Shown here in pieces: positions 25,276 to 34,730 of a DNA stretch of 38,022 nt (its first letter is position 1; each line of letters opens with the position of its first letter). The notes beneath the pieces are model-generated. The model did no database searches, was not told the DNA's origin, and saw nothing but the letters and a program-made list of their open reading frames with translations. The translations under genes and the position numbers were made by a program. The stretch is from CAYMUR01 sp964393615. GTDB taxonomy: Bacteria > Planctomycetota > Planctomycetia > Pirellulales > Pirellulaceae. The DNA lies in the NCBI GenBank assembly GCA_964393615.1, contig CAYMUR010000049.1, positions 1-38,022 on the forward strand. The letters run 5' to 3'.

Positions 25276-26802
25276 TCATGCTGCGTCAGCAGGTGCAGAC
25301 TTGTTTTGACTTGTTTCCAAGATGTATTCGACTGCCCGGCGAAGTTGCGGATCGTCTATTGTTTTGACTGCCTTAGCATTCGTTTGATCCTCAGCCTGTT
25401 CCGTGTTTGCTGCCGGAGGACCGGACTCCGTTTCCAGGTTGTGTTCGGAGGGCTCGTCCTGCGCTTTCACATTGCTGGTTTCTGGGTCGACGTGTGATGT
25501 CTCTTTGTCGCTGCTCGCTGCGTTCTCGGTCGCTTTTGCTTTGGTGTCGGGATCTTTTTCTACTGGATCGTCCAAGTTTGTTTTCGAAGGATCGTCAGCT
25601 TGAAATTCAAATCCTTGATAATCGGCCTTGTTGCGGGCCAATACGAGCTGTCGGAATTCTTCTTCAGACAGGGCAACAAGATATCCTTCATTGGGAGTCA
25701 CACCCCAGTCCCCCTCGTCATCCGCGTCTTTTGCGCGGTGAATGTTCTTGTTGCTTGGGCGCCAGAACGTTGCGGTAGTCAGTTTCATGACACTTTTTCC
25801 GAGCTCGAGTGGAATGACGTTTTGTACTGTGCCTTTTCCGTAACTGCGTTCACCGACGATGACGGCACGGTTGTGGTCCTGTAAGCAGGCAGCCACAATC
25901 TCACTCGCGCTGGCACTGTACTTGTTGATGAGCACTGCTAAAGGAAGATGAGTGTCCACGGTGGTACCCTGTGATGCGACACGTCTGTCACGCACTAAGG
26001 CAGACCGACCGCGGAGTGTGACGATTTCACCTTGGTTGATGAACATGTCACAGGTTGCAGTCGCGGCCTCGAGTAACCCACCGGCATTGGACCGTAAGTC
26101 CAGAATCAGTCCCACTAAATGCTCAGTATCCAGTGACTGAATTGCTGATTCCAACTCTTCGATGGTGCGTTCTCCAAATGTAGTCAGACGGATGTATCCG
26201 ACATTTGACTGGCTCTCTAACACAAAATTCCAGGATCCATCTTGACGCATAGTGTCCCCCAGTACCGATGGTACCTGGATCACCGCCCGCGTGATCGTAA
26301 CCTCAATCGCCTCGTCGTCACCACGATGCAAGACGGTAAGCCGTACGTCCGTACCGGGCTTGCCGCGTAAATGCTTGACGGTTTCGGCCATGCTGAAGTT
26401 TTCAATGTCTATGTCATCGACTTTGAGAATCGTATCGCCTGCCAAGAGACCCGCTTGATGGGCGGGAGTACCCACGATCGGGCTTAGTACCAGTAAATGT
26501 TTTGTTTTTGGATTGGGGCTCACAATGATCCCAATACCGCCAAACTCTTGATCGATATCCGATTTAAATTCGAGATATTGTTCTGGTCCGATGTACGTTG
26601 AGTACGGGTCAAGCTGTTCCAACATGCCTTGCATGGCATCCTCAAACAACTGGCGTTCATCGACTTCACGAACATAGCTGGACGAGATTCGCTGGACAGC
26701 CTCTGCAAATAGACTGGCAAAGCGATTGCGTTGGGCGCGCCCGTAGCAGGCGATTGACAATATCGCTGCGATTAAAATGATAGCCAGATTTCTGCGGGGC
26801 AT
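25276..26802 (-). CDS. C-terminal processing protease (peptidase family S41A), secreted or membrane-anchored
   Basis: A 508-residue Ctp/Tsp-like serine protease. The N-terminus (MPRRNLAIILIAAILSIACYGRA) is a signal peptide or anchor. The N-terminal helical segment FAEAVQRISSSYVREVDERQLFEDAMQGMLEQLDPYSTYI is typical. The PDZ domain spans about 86-165 (GGIGIIVSP...VGTPAHQAGLLAGDTILKVDD). The catalytic part shows LILDLRSNAGGLL (232-244), Ser298 in YSASASEIVAACLQDHNRAVIVGE and Lys323 in SYGKGTVQ, 25 residues apart as in Tsp. A C-terminal tail of about 120 acidic, Ser/Thr/Glu-rich residues is probably disordered. Such proteases trim or degrade periplasmic proteins. A longer start (26895 or 26883) exists, but the hydrophobic segment then lies 40 residues in; neither has a good Shine-Dalgarno. 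Confidence 0.93.
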   Translation of the reverse strand: MPRRNLAIILIAAILSIACYGRAQRNRFASLFAEAVQRISSSYVREVDERQLFEDAMQGMLEQLDPYSTYIGPEQYLEFKSDIDQEFGGIGIIVSPNPKTKHLLVLSPIVGTPAHQAGLLAGDTILKVDDIDIENFSMAETVKHLRGKPGTDVRLTVLHRGDDEAIEVTITRAVIQVPSVLGDTMRQDGSWNFVLESQSNVGYIRLTTFGERTIEELESAIQSLDTEHLVGLILDLRSNAGGLLEAATATCDMFINQGEIVTLRGRSALVRDRRVASQGTTVDTHLPLAVLINKYSASASEIVAACLQDHNRAVIVGERSYGKGTVQNVIPLELGKSVMKLTTATFWRPSNKNIHRAKDADDEGDWGVTPNEGYLVALSEEEFRQLVLARNKADYQGFEFQADDPSKTNLDDPVEKDPDTKAKATENAASSDKETSHVDPETSNVKAQDEPSEHNLETESGPPAANTEQAEDQTNAKAVKTIDDPQLRRAVEYILETSQNKSAPADAA

Positions 26803-27365
26803 ACTGGTAGCTCGATAGGTTTTGCGACGACGAGACGCCAGGCTGTAGGACGCTGACGAAAATCCAATTAGCGGTGCTACCATTTTATCGTGCACCAGTA
26901 GCCAAGGCTACACGAGTGGAAATGAGATGCATCATGGCAACGTATCGTCGCTCAAAATACAGGACTCGCAACGCTGAAATGGTCAAGGAATACGATGCCA
27001 ACTGACAGAAAATCGCCGCAGATCGCCAACGTCCACCGGTATGATCCCGTCGGATCAACGTAATTCGAGTTCGCAGCAACCGCTTGAATATCCTTAGAAT
27101 CGGCGCCAGACAGGAAGTGAGAATCCGTATGAGTCGATCAGGGGAAGCCGGTGATCGTGCCGTTTTTCAGGAATGGTTCGTGTAATCCATATCTTCCGGA
27201 CAGTTTTTTCCAATTGGTATAGCTGACGATGAACGCCATTTTCGCGAGAGGCTATTTCGGCTGGAAATGTTCCCCGCTCGTGCTAAATTTGTGAAGCTGG
27301 TGTATCCTGTCCAGAGCGGTTCATCGCTCTTTCATTTCCACGACAACGTTATCCTCATCCTGAAG
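26803..27365. other. Divergent non-coding region, protease / tandem amidohydrolase
   Basis: About 560 bp separate the chosen starts of the minus-strand protease and the plus-strand amidohydrolase-fold gene. The first part could encode an N-terminal extension of the protease (to 26895), and a 64-codon minus-strand frame (26885-27079) has no recognisable features. Plus-strand in-frame sequence from 27267 to 27365 is probably leader. No repeat or RNA was recognised. Confidence 0.4.
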
Positions 27366-30300
27366 ATGTTACCAATGTGGCGTCCTAGATCAGTTTTCTG
27401 GTTTTTAGTCCATACCTGTGTTTGGACATTGACGGTATTTGCCGCCGCGCCGCGGACGGCTCCTGTGGCTGGTATACGTTCCCATGCTCCTAACGTGCAT
27501 GTGCTCACTGGGGCACGGATCGTCGTTGCGCCCGTACAAGTCATCGATCAGGGGACGATCGTATTCAAAGATGGAGTGATTTCGCAGGTTGGAGTTGAGG
27601 CGGATGTGGAAATTCCAGCCGTTGCGCAGGTGTGGAACCTTACAGGGCGAACCGTTTATCCAGGCTTCATTGAAATGTACAGCGTCATCGACGTACCGCA
27701 GAAAGAACCGGCTGCTGGATCTCCTTATTGGAATCGACAGGTGCAGCCGCAAACGAGTGCGGCTCGTCATTACACCATCCCTAAAGAAACGAACAAGAAT
27801 CTTCGCAGTCAAGGTATTACGGCTCGACTGATTGTGCCTGGTCAGGGAATCATTCAGGGAAGGAGTGCCCTAGTCAGCACAGCAGACAGCCAGGTGGCTC
27901 ACTGTATATTGGCCGCAGATGTTGCTTTGCATATGCGTCTTAATACGCGGGCTGACTGGCATCGCAAGGAATATCCCAATTCTCCGATGGGAGCCATGGC
28001 GCTCGCCAGGCAAGCGTTGTACGATGCAGACTGGTACTTCCGGGCATGGCAAGCTTACCAAGGAGATACGTCATTACCACAGCCTGAATGGAACGACTCC
28101 TTACAAATTCTACAGGATTATGTTAATTCCTCTCGCCTGGTGATCATCGACGCGGACAACGAACAGTTCTTATTGCGGGCCGATGAGTTTGCCCGGGAGT
28201 TCGGTCTGCGAGTTGCCATTTGTGGTTCGGGGCATGAGTATCGGCGTTTAGCGGCAGTTCAGGAGACCGGACGAACCTTGATTGTTCCCGTTAACTTTCC
28301 GAAGGCACCCAACGTCGCGACTCCCGAAGGGGCACTGAACACGACACTAGCCCAGCTGATGCATTGGGATCTCGCCCCGGACAATCTGGCGCGTTTGAGC
28401 GATGCCGGTGTATCGATTGCCCTGACGAGCCATGGTTTGCCGGATATTTCCACGTTTTTGCAAAAAGTTCGCGTCGCGGTACAGCGTGGGTTGTCTGCCG
28501 ATCGCGCTTTGCAGGCCTTGACCGTAACACCGGCGGGAATGCTGGGTGTTGCTGACCGACTCGGTACGATCCAACCAGGAAAGATTGCTAACCTGATCGT
28601 CACGGATGGCGACGTGTTTGCCAAAGAGACAGAGTTGTTGACTACCTGGGTCCAGGGCCAACGGTTCGAAGTGAAAGAACAGGTGCGATATGATTTGCGT
28701 GGCCATTGGGAACTGGCTCTAAGCGACAACGTTCCGCCACGTCCAGCGTATACGCTCGAGCTTTTGGGTGATCCGGATCAGCTAAAAGGAAATGTGCTAC
28801 GCCAGACAGGCCTGGACCTTCCACAAGAAAAACCGGTCAAGTCAGAATTAAAGAATGTGGTGCTCCGAGGGGAGCGTTTGGGATTTGTGTTTGGTGCTGA
28901 ACCGTTCGGACAGCAGGGTGTTGCGCAAGCATCTCTGATTGTTACGGTTGCTGATGAGCATTCCGCTACCACTCCGTCCATTCGTTTTAACGGTGAAATT
29001 GTTTGGCCAGATGGCATTAGAAACCATGTCCTGGGAAAAATAATAAAGCCGACTCAAGGGGAAGAAATATCAAAAACAAAACAAAAAGACGGAACGTCAG
29101 ATACCGATGTGGGAAATGGTGATGAGGGTGCTACACCAACGCTTGGCGATACGCCATCCTCTTTTGCCGTCAACTACCCGCTAGGAGCCTATGGGCGGTC
29201 GCAACCACCTTCCCAGCCTCAATATGTATTGTTTCGAGATGCTACGATTTGGACTTGTAGCGAAAAGAAGATTTTGCAGCACGCATCGTTACTGATTGGC
29301 GACGGTAAAATTATCGCGGTGGGAACGGACCTTGACTTACCGGACGGTACGGAAGTTGTCGACGCCAGTGAGCTGCATATTACTCCCGGGATTATTGATT
29401 GCCATTCCCATATGGCGACAGACGGTGGAATCAACGAAAGCGGTCAAGCGATTACTGCCGAGGTGCGCATCGGAGACTTTATTGATTCGCGAGATATTTC
29501 GATCTACCGCCAGCTGGCGGGAGGAGTCACCACTGCCAATATTTTGCACGGTTCTGCAAATCCCATTGGAGGCCAGAACCAGGTGATCAAGTTGCGCTGG
29601 GGCGCGTTGCCTGAGCAACTCAAATTTGCTCAGGCGCCGGCGGGCATCAAATTTGCGCTGGGAGAAAATGTCAAGCAGAGTAACTGGGGTGACGATTACC
29701 GCTCTCGGTATCCGCAAACTCGCATGGGAGTCGAGCAACTGATTCGTGACACATTTCGTGCGGCAAACGATTATGATCGAGAATGGAGTGCCTGGAAACA
29801 AAATCGGCAAGGAATTCCACCGCGTGTTGATTTGGAATTAGAGGCGGTTCGTGAAATCCTGGCAGGCCAACGTTGGATTCACTGTCACGCCTACCGTCAG
29901 GACGAAATGCTTGCATTATTGCGAGTTCTCGAGGAGTTTAATGTGACCATTGGAACCTTCCAACATGTCCTGGAAGGTTACAAAATGGCTGATGAGCTGG
30001 TACGCCACGGGGCGATGGCTTCAGCATTTTCGGATTGGTGGGCTTATAAATTCGAGGTCTTCGATGCCATTCCTTACAATGGTGCCCTGATGTCTGGGGC
30101 TGGCGTGATTGTATCGTTCAATTCAGATAGTGCTGAACTTGCGAGACATCTGAACCAAGAGGCTGCCAAGGCGCTCAAGTATGGAAATGTTACGCCTGAC
30201 GAGGCCTTGAAGTGGGTGACCCTTCATCCAGCCCGTCAATTACGAATGGAGCAGTATGTTGGATCAATCGAACCGGGAAAGCATGCTGATCTGGCGGTCT

Positions 30301-30539
30301 GGACAGGTTCTCCAATGTCCAATTATTCTCGCTGTGAGCAAACCTGGATTGACGGACGCAAGTATTTTGATCGACAGGAGGATGCATTGCAAAGGCAGGA
30401 AAACGAACGGATGCATAGGGCGCTCGTGCAAAAAATCCTCACTTTGAAAGTGCCGATGTTGGATGCCGGTGATTCGGCAAGCGATGAAAAATTACATTGC
30501 CCTCGCGAAGACTCGTGTTGTCATCCACATCGCCGTTAA
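27366..30539 (+). CDS. Secreted tandem amidohydrolase-fold protein: degenerate N-terminal domain, intact C-terminal domain
   Basis: A 1057-residue protein with an N-terminal signal-like helix (WRPRSVFWFLVHTCVWTLTVFAAAPR) and two imidazolonepropionase-like amidohydrolase domains separated by a polar linker (about 555-615). In the first, the strand-1 motif PGFIDxHxH is replaced by PGFIEMYSVI, so the HxH metal ligands are gone, yet the fold's C-terminal end, LTVTPAGMLGVADRLGTIQPGKIANLIVTDGDVF, is preserved. In the second, ligands look complete: H680 and H682 in GIIDCHSHMA, Lys in AGIKFALGEN, His in RWIHCHAYR, His in TFQHVLEGYK and Asp in SFNSDSAEL. The protein thus probably has one active metal site; the substrate is unknown. 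The companion gene follows after a 54-bp gap. ATG 27366 is the likeliest start; 27375 is an alternative. Confidence 0.87.
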   Translation: MLPMWRPRSVFWFLVHTCVWTLTVFAAAPRTAPVAGIRSHAPNVHVLTGARIVVAPVQVIDQGTIVFKDGVISQVGVEADVEIPAVAQVWNLTGRTVYPGFIEMYSVIDVPQKEPAAGSPYWNRQVQPQTSAARHYTIPKETNKNLRSQGITARLIVPGQGIIQGRSALVSTADSQVAHCILAADVALHMRLNTRADWHRKEYPNSPMGAMALARQALYDADWYFRAWQAYQGDTSLPQPEWNDSLQILQDYVNSSRLVIIDADNEQFLLRADEFAREFGLRVAICGSGHEYRRLAAVQETGRTLIVPVNFPKAPNVATPEGALNTTLAQLMHWDLAPDNLARLSDAGVSIALTSHGLPDISTFLQKVRVAVQRGLSADRALQALTVTPAGMLGVADRLGTIQPGKIANLIVTDGDVFAKETELLTTWVQGQRFEVKEQVRYDLRGHWELALSDNVPPRPAYTLELLGDPDQLKGNVLRQTGLDLPQEKPVKSELKNVVLRGERLGFVFGAEPFGQQGVAQASLIVTVADEHSATTPSIRFNGEIVWPDGIRNHVLGKIIKPTQGEEISKTKQKDGTSDTDVGNGDEGATPTLGDTPSSFAVNYPLGAYGRSQPPSQPQYVLFRDATIWTCSEKKILQHASLLIGDGKIIAVGTDLDLPDGTEVVDASELHITPGIIDCHSHMATDGGINESGQAITAEVRIGDFIDSRDISIYRQLAGGVTTANILHGSANPIGGQNQVIKLRWGALPEQLKFAQAPAGIKFALGENVKQSNWGDDYRSRYPQTRMGVEQLIRDTFRAANDYDREWSAWKQNRQGIPPRVDLELEAVREILAGQRWIHCHAYRQDEMLALLRVLEEFNVTIGTFQHVLEGYKMADELVRHGAMASAFSDWWAYKFEVFDAIPYNGALMSGAGVIVSFNSDSAELARHLNQEAAKALKYGNVTPDEALKWVTLHPARQLRMEQYVGSIEPGKHADLAVWTGSPMSNYSRCEQTWIDGRKYFDRQEDALQRQENERMHRALVQKILTLKVPMLDAGDSASDEKLHCPREDSCCHPHRR

Positions 30540-30593
30540 GACGTGCCCGGGTGATTTCGAGAATAGATTTACACGTTGTATCGAGAGTGGGCC

Positions 30594-31952
30594 ATGATTC
30601 AGTTAACAGAATGTAGAATGATTATGCGACACAGCCTGCTCATTATGATGTTGTTCTGGAGCGTTACAATGGTCTCAATGGTCGTTGCATCGCCAGAGAT
30701 CCCTGGCGCTGCTCAGGTCCGTCCGATTGTTTTGTCGGGAGCCACCATCCATCCTGTAAGTGGCGAAACGATACCGGCGGGCGAACTACTATTGGATGCA
30801 GGTCGCATTGTGGCATTGGGACGTCACGTTGATGTTCCTCCCGATACCAAACGGGTGGATGTTGCTGGTAAACATATTTACCCGGGTTTGTTCGACGCCT
30901 ATACACAGATGGGCCTGGTTGAGATCAACGCAGTACGAGCGACCAATGATCGTGTGGAAACAGGCGAGTTCAATCCCAATGTACGAGCCGAAATAGCGGT
31001 CAATCCAGATAGCGAATTGATTCCTGTTACCCGTTCAGCTGGTGTGTTACTTTGCCTGACCGCTCCTCAGGGACAACTTGTTTCTGGTAGTTCGTCTGTG
31101 ATGCAATTGGATGGTTGGACCTGGGAAGAAATGGCTTTACGTCGCCGTGTCGCCATGCATCTCGATTGGCCGCGGATGACGCCACTTACTGATTGGTGGG
31201 TCGAGGAGTCCAAAAAGGATCAAATACAGAAGCGTGATGATCAACTCAAAGCCCTGGATCAGTTCATGCTGGAGGCTCGTGCTTTTGCTAATTCCCGGGC
31301 AGAACGGACTGTTGGTGAAGTGTCTGGGGCCTTGAATGATGATGTTCGTTTGCAGGCGATGATACCCGTATGGGAACATCAAATCCCACTCTTGGTACAG
31401 GCAGATGAGGTCCAACAGATTCAGGCTGCGGTAGCCTTTGCTTTACGCGAGAAAGTAAAACTTGTGCTGCTCGGCGGATATGACGCTCCACGCTGTGCAA
31501 AATTGCTTGTGAAGCATGAAATTCCGGTGATCGTAGGTGGTGTTTACCGCTTGCCTCGCCGTCGTCACGATGCGCATGATGCGCCCTTCACGTTACCCGC
31601 ACGTTTGCGGCAGGCAGGCATTCGCTTTTGCATTGCTTCTTTGGACAGGTTTGGACCATCCAATGTGCGAAATTTACCATACCATGCGGCAATGGCTGTA
31701 GCGCATGGTCTGGCTTACGATGAGGCCCTCAAGGCTGTTACGTTGTACCCAGCTCAAATTCTTGGTGTCGACGATCGCGTCGGATCCCTAGAGCCTGGGA
31801 AAGACGCGACTTTGATTATCACCGATGGTGATCCTTTAGAAACGGGTACACACATTGAGGCAGCTTTTATTCAAGGACGACCTGTGGATTTGAGTAATCG
31901 ACATAAGCGACTTTGGAGAAAATACCAGGAAAAGTATAAGCGGCTCGAGTAA
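30594..31952 (+). CDS. Secreted amidohydrolase-fold protein lacking the HxH metal motif
   Basis: A 452-residue protein with a signal-like N-terminus (MIMRHSLLIMMLFWSVTMVSMVVASP) and one amidohydrolase-type domain. The beta-sandwich and start of the barrel read VLSGATIHPVSGETIPAGELLLDAGRIVALGRHVDVPPDTKRVDVAGKHIYPGLFDAYTQMG. The HxH is replaced by AYTQ, and no clear metal-binding His pair or Asp follows. The C-terminus, AVTLYPAQILGVDDRVGSLEPGKDATLIITDGDPL, is normal for the fold. It looks like a non-catalytic relative resembling the first domain of the upstream protein, probably acting with it. Several starts are possible (TTG 30576, ATG 30594, 30618, 30624); all keep the signal sequence. Confidence 0.83.
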   Translation: MIQLTECRMIMRHSLLIMMLFWSVTMVSMVVASPEIPGAAQVRPIVLSGATIHPVSGETIPAGELLLDAGRIVALGRHVDVPPDTKRVDVAGKHIYPGLFDAYTQMGLVEINAVRATNDRVETGEFNPNVRAEIAVNPDSELIPVTRSAGVLLCLTAPQGQLVSGSSSVMQLDGWTWEEMALRRRVAMHLDWPRMTPLTDWWVEESKKDQIQKRDDQLKALDQFMLEARAFANSRAERTVGEVSGALNDDVRLQAMIPVWEHQIPLLVQADEVQQIQAAVAFALREKVKLVLLGGYDAPRCAKLLVKHEIPVIVGGVYRLPRRRHDAHDAPFTLPARLRQAGIRFCIASLDRFGPSNVRNLPYHAAMAVAHGLAYDEALKAVTLYPAQILGVDDRVGSLEPGKDATLIITDGDPLETGTHIEAAFIQGRPVDLSNRHKRLWRKYQEKYKRLE

Positions 31953-32113
31953 CTGGTGTTTCTGTGAGGGGCATTACCAACACAAAACCGTTTGGAAATC
32001 TTCCATTCTGGGTGATTGGTAATGACGCGTCGCCAGGGGACAGACAGCGACCTTGTCATGGATCATGTGGGCAATACGAACGGATGCACCATGAAAGGAT
32101 CTTCTACCAGACC

Positions 32114-32177
32114 CCTGCCAAATCAAAAGGCAGGCAGCATCCAACCTCAAATGGCCCAAGCAGGTAAGATTTTGGGC
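32114..32177 (-). terminator. Two hairpins downstream of rpsI
   Basis: GCCCAA (32154-32159) pairs with TTGGGC (32172-32177), starting 6 bp beyond the rpsI stop. Further on, CCTGCC (32114-32119) pairs with GGCAGG (32129-32134) around a 9-nt loop. Either could end the rplM-rpsI transcript on the minus strand. Neither is followed by a clean T-run in that direction. Confidence 0.35.
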
Positions 32178-32182
32178 TGGCA

Positions 32183-32596
32183 CTAACGTTTAGAGAATTG
32201 AGTTCCACGACGTGCCCCGTGCAAACCGCACTTTTTGCGTTCTTTCATACGGGAGTCGCGCGTCATAAAACCACCTTCACGCATTACCGTGTAAAGCTCT
32301 TCTTCATAAGCAGCAAGTGCTCTGGCAATACCCATTCTGCATGCTCCCGACTGGCCGGTCATGCCGCCACCGCTGACACGAATCAGGATATCAAGTTCGC
32401 CTTGCTTCTCTGAACTTGCGAGGGGTGCTACCACGGCAATTTGATCTTGCTCATTGCGAAAATATTCGGCCAGCTCACGTTTATTGATCGTAATTTTTCC
32501 ATCACCCGGTCGGATTCGAACGCGGGCAACGGATGATTTGCGTCGCCCTGTACCAAGAATATCACCAGTATACTTGTCTTTTTTAACTCGGATCAT
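32183..32596 (-). CDS. rpsI: 30S ribosomal protein S9
   Basis: The 137-residue product is a small-subunit ribosomal protein whose basic C-terminal tail reaches the P-site tRNA. Landmarks are GTGRRKSSVARVRIRPGDGKITINKRELAEYF, VRVSGGGMTGQSGACRMGIARAL and the basic terminus SRMKERKKCGLHGARRGTQFSKR, ending in the near-universal SKR. It follows rplM on the same strand with a 97-bp gap, the standard bacterial order. Confidence 0.98.
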   Translation of the reverse strand: MIRVKKDKYTGDILGTGRRKSSVARVRIRPGDGKITINKRELAEYFRNEQDQIAVVAPLASSEKQGELDILIRVSGGGMTGQSGACRMGIARALAAYEEELYTVMREGGFMTRDSRMKERKKCGLHGARRGTQFSKR

Positions 32597-32665
32597 ATTT
32601 CGAATTCCAACAAAGAGGTGGTCGGATAAATAGTATTAGTGATCAAACTACCGACAGGGTGTCGT

Positions 32666-32697
32666 GTTTTTCTTTTGTTACGTTTTTCTTTTGTTAC
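32666..32697 (-). repeat. 16-bp tandem duplication across the rplM stop codon
   Basis: On the plus strand GTTTTTCTTTTGTTAC occurs at 32666-32681 and again, identically and immediately, at 32682-32697. On the minus strand the second copy contains the TAA stop of rplM (32696-32694), so the duplication creates a second in-phase-looking copy of the stop region in the rplM-rpsI spacer. Confidence 0.85.
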
Positions 32698-33128
32698 GTA
32701 TGAACGGGTTCACGAGTTTTCGGATTCTGGGCCTGATGCGGGTGATCAGGGCCCGTGTAAATTTTCAATTTGTCCAGCATCTTGCGCCCTAATTTGCTTT
32801 TCGGTAACATGCGTCGCACGGCTTCACGTAAGATGCGATCAGGATGGCGTTCCATCCGTTTCTGAGCTGTTTCCGATTTCTGTCCAGGATAACCGGTGTA
32901 CCAAGTGTAGGTCTTCTGTTCCCACTTCTTGCCAGTTAATTTAACTTTTTCTGCATTCACGACAACAACAAAGTCGCCCGTATCCACATGGGGGGTAAAA
33001 TGAGGGCGGTGCTTGCCCATCAAGATCACCGAAATATCAGTTGCCAAACGACCCACTACTTGGCTGTCGGCATCCACCATCCACCATTCACGGTCGATTT
33101 CGGTGGACTTGGCCATATAAGTTTTCAT
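32694..33128 (-). CDS. rplM: 50S ribosomal protein L13
   Basis: The 144-residue product is a large-subunit protein that binds 23S rRNA early in assembly. Landmarks are REWWMVDADSQVVGRLATDISVILMGKHRPHFTPHVDTGDFVVVVNAEKVKLTGKKWEQKTYTWYTGYPGQ, AVRRMLPKSKLGRKMLDKLKIYTGPDHPHQAQNP. It is the first gene of the rplM-rpsI operon. Nothing unusual except the tandem duplication at its stop codon. Confidence 0.98.
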   Translation of the reverse strand: MKTYMAKSTEIDREWWMVDADSQVVGRLATDISVILMGKHRPHFTPHVDTGDFVVVVNAEKVKLTGKKWEQKTYTWYTGYPGQKSETAQKRMERHPDRILREAVRRMLPKSKLGRKMLDKLKIYTGPDHPHQAQNPKTREPVHT

Positions 33129-33433
33129 CGTGCGTACCTTGCTTACCGCAAATACCCCATTGATCGAATTGCGTAGGGAAAAATACTGAAAAATTCTAAT
33201 TTATCGGGAATCTGACAACAGTACAAGGTCATGCGACTGTAAAAACACCTTTCTTCCTAATGTAGACGCCAAAAACTGCGTTCATGTGGGGATTTTCTTG
33301 TGTCGGAGTTCTGGTCTTCCTGGGGCTGTCACGCCATATATTGACGAAAAATGCCGTCTGTTTGTCATTTACCGGTGAAAATTTCCGCTGGCGAGAGATT
33401 TTCATATCTGCAAAAATCGCGACTCGAAATTTG
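33129..33433. other. Divergent non-coding region, rplM / transhydrogenase operon
   Basis: A 305-bp spacer must hold the ribosomal-protein promoter (minus) and the transhydrogenase promoter (plus). An in-frame upstream extension of pntAA (from 33284) has no family-like sequence and is treated as leader. No L13-type autoregulatory structure or other RNA element was recognised by eye. Confidence 0.4.
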
Positions 33434-34624
33434 ATGTCCAAGACGGTACGACTGATGGATATATCCTTTCTCAAAGAAACCTTTCCTGGCGAGCAACGTG
33501 TGGCCCTGACGCCAGCGTCCGTGGGCGTGCTTTGTCGCCAAGGCTTTGAAATTTTGATGGAACCTGGTGCGGGTGAATTGGCCGGGTATGCGAATGACGA
33601 ATATGTAGACAAAGGTGCGACGGTTGTCTCACGCGACGAAGCTTTTGGGGCAGACGTGCTCTTGCAGGTCCGTAGCTTTGGGGCCAATTCAGAAGCCGGT
33701 AAAACCGATCTGCAGCAGATGCGTGCGGGGCAACTGGTGATTGGAATGTGTGATCCGTTGGGCAATCCCCAAGCGGTAGCCCAGGTGGCCCAGTGTGGCA
33801 TTACCTTGCTGGCTTTGGAATTGATACCACGTGTTACACGGGCACAAAGCATGGACATACTTTCGTCCATGGCAACGGTTGCCGGATATCGTGCCGTTGT
33901 GTTGGCGGCTGCCAGGTTGCCTAGAATGTTTCCACTATTGATGACGGCAGCCGGAACCGTAACTCCGGCCCGTGTGTTGGTGATTGGTGCTGGCGTTGCC
34001 GGTTTGCAGGCCATTGCGACTGCGCGGCGTCTTGGTGCGGTAGTGTATGCGTACGATGTACGGTCTGTCGTTCGTGAGCAGGTTGAAAGCCTTGGTGCGA
34101 GATTTGTTGAACTCAACCTGGAAAACCAAGCATCCGAGGACCAAGGCGGTTATGCCAAGGAGTTGGACGACAAATTCTATCAGCGACAACGTGAACTCAT
34201 GACAGCCGTTATTGCGGCCAGCGATGTGGTGATTAGCACCGCCGCCATTCCAGGTCGTCAGGCCCCAATTTTAGTTAGCGCTGAGGCTGTCCAAGCCATG
34301 CCGTCTGGTTCCGTGATTGTTGATTTGGCTGCCGAGCGCGGAGGTAATTGCGAATTCACCCAGCCGGATCAAAACATCGTGGCGCATGGTGTTACGATTC
34401 TCGGACCCACGAATTTGCCCTCAGAGATACCTTATCATGCGAGTCAAATGTTTTCTAAGAACCTGGTGGCGTTCCTGACGCATCTGTTTCCAGAGGGCAA
34501 ACTGAATCTTGATCTGGAAGATGAGATTTTCCGTGAAACGACAGTCACCCAGGGTGGAGACGTGATCCACCCGCGCATACGCGAACTTCTAAAATTAGAA
34601 GCCATTGCCGAGGATGCTGTTTGA
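33434..34624 (+). CDS. pntAA: NAD(P) transhydrogenase alpha subunit, NAD(H)-binding domain I
   Basis: A 396-residue soluble domain I subunit of the proton-translocating transhydrogenase, which uses proton motive force to reduce NADP+ with NADH. The N-terminus is typical (ISFLKETFPGEQRVALTPASVGVLCRQGFEILMEPGAGELAGYANDEYVDKGA). The Rossmann-fold dinucleotide motif is ARVLVIGAGVAGLQAIATARRLGAVVYAYDVR, followed by the mobile-loop segment GGYAKELDDKFYQRQRELM. AERGGNCEFTQPDQ and TNLPSEIPYHASQMFSKN are also family marks. ATG 33434 fits the family; the upstream in-frame start at 33284 adds unlike sequence. The membrane subunits follow on the same strand in the split pntAA-pntAB-pntB form common in bacteria. 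Confidence 0.96.
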   Translation: MSKTVRLMDISFLKETFPGEQRVALTPASVGVLCRQGFEILMEPGAGELAGYANDEYVDKGATVVSRDEAFGADVLLQVRSFGANSEAGKTDLQQMRAGQLVIGMCDPLGNPQAVAQVAQCGITLLALELIPRVTRAQSMDILSSMATVAGYRAVVLAAARLPRMFPLLMTAAGTVTPARVLVIGAGVAGLQAIATARRLGAVVYAYDVRSVVREQVESLGARFVELNLENQASEDQGGYAKELDDKFYQRQRELMTAVIAASDVVISTAAIPGRQAPILVSAEAVQAMPSGSVIVDLAAERGGNCEFTQPDQNIVAHGVTILGPTNLPSEIPYHASQMFSKNLVAFLTHLFPEGKLNLDLEDEIFRETTVTQGGDVIHPRIRELLKLEAIAEDAV

Positions 34625-34730
34625 CGACATGAGTTATCCTGTATTGAACAATAATCTGTGGGCTGTTTCCCGTCGCGGTGGTTCCGCAGAGTCGGTGGCT
34701 GTTGTCTGCAAAGGTCCAAGGGTGCGAGTG

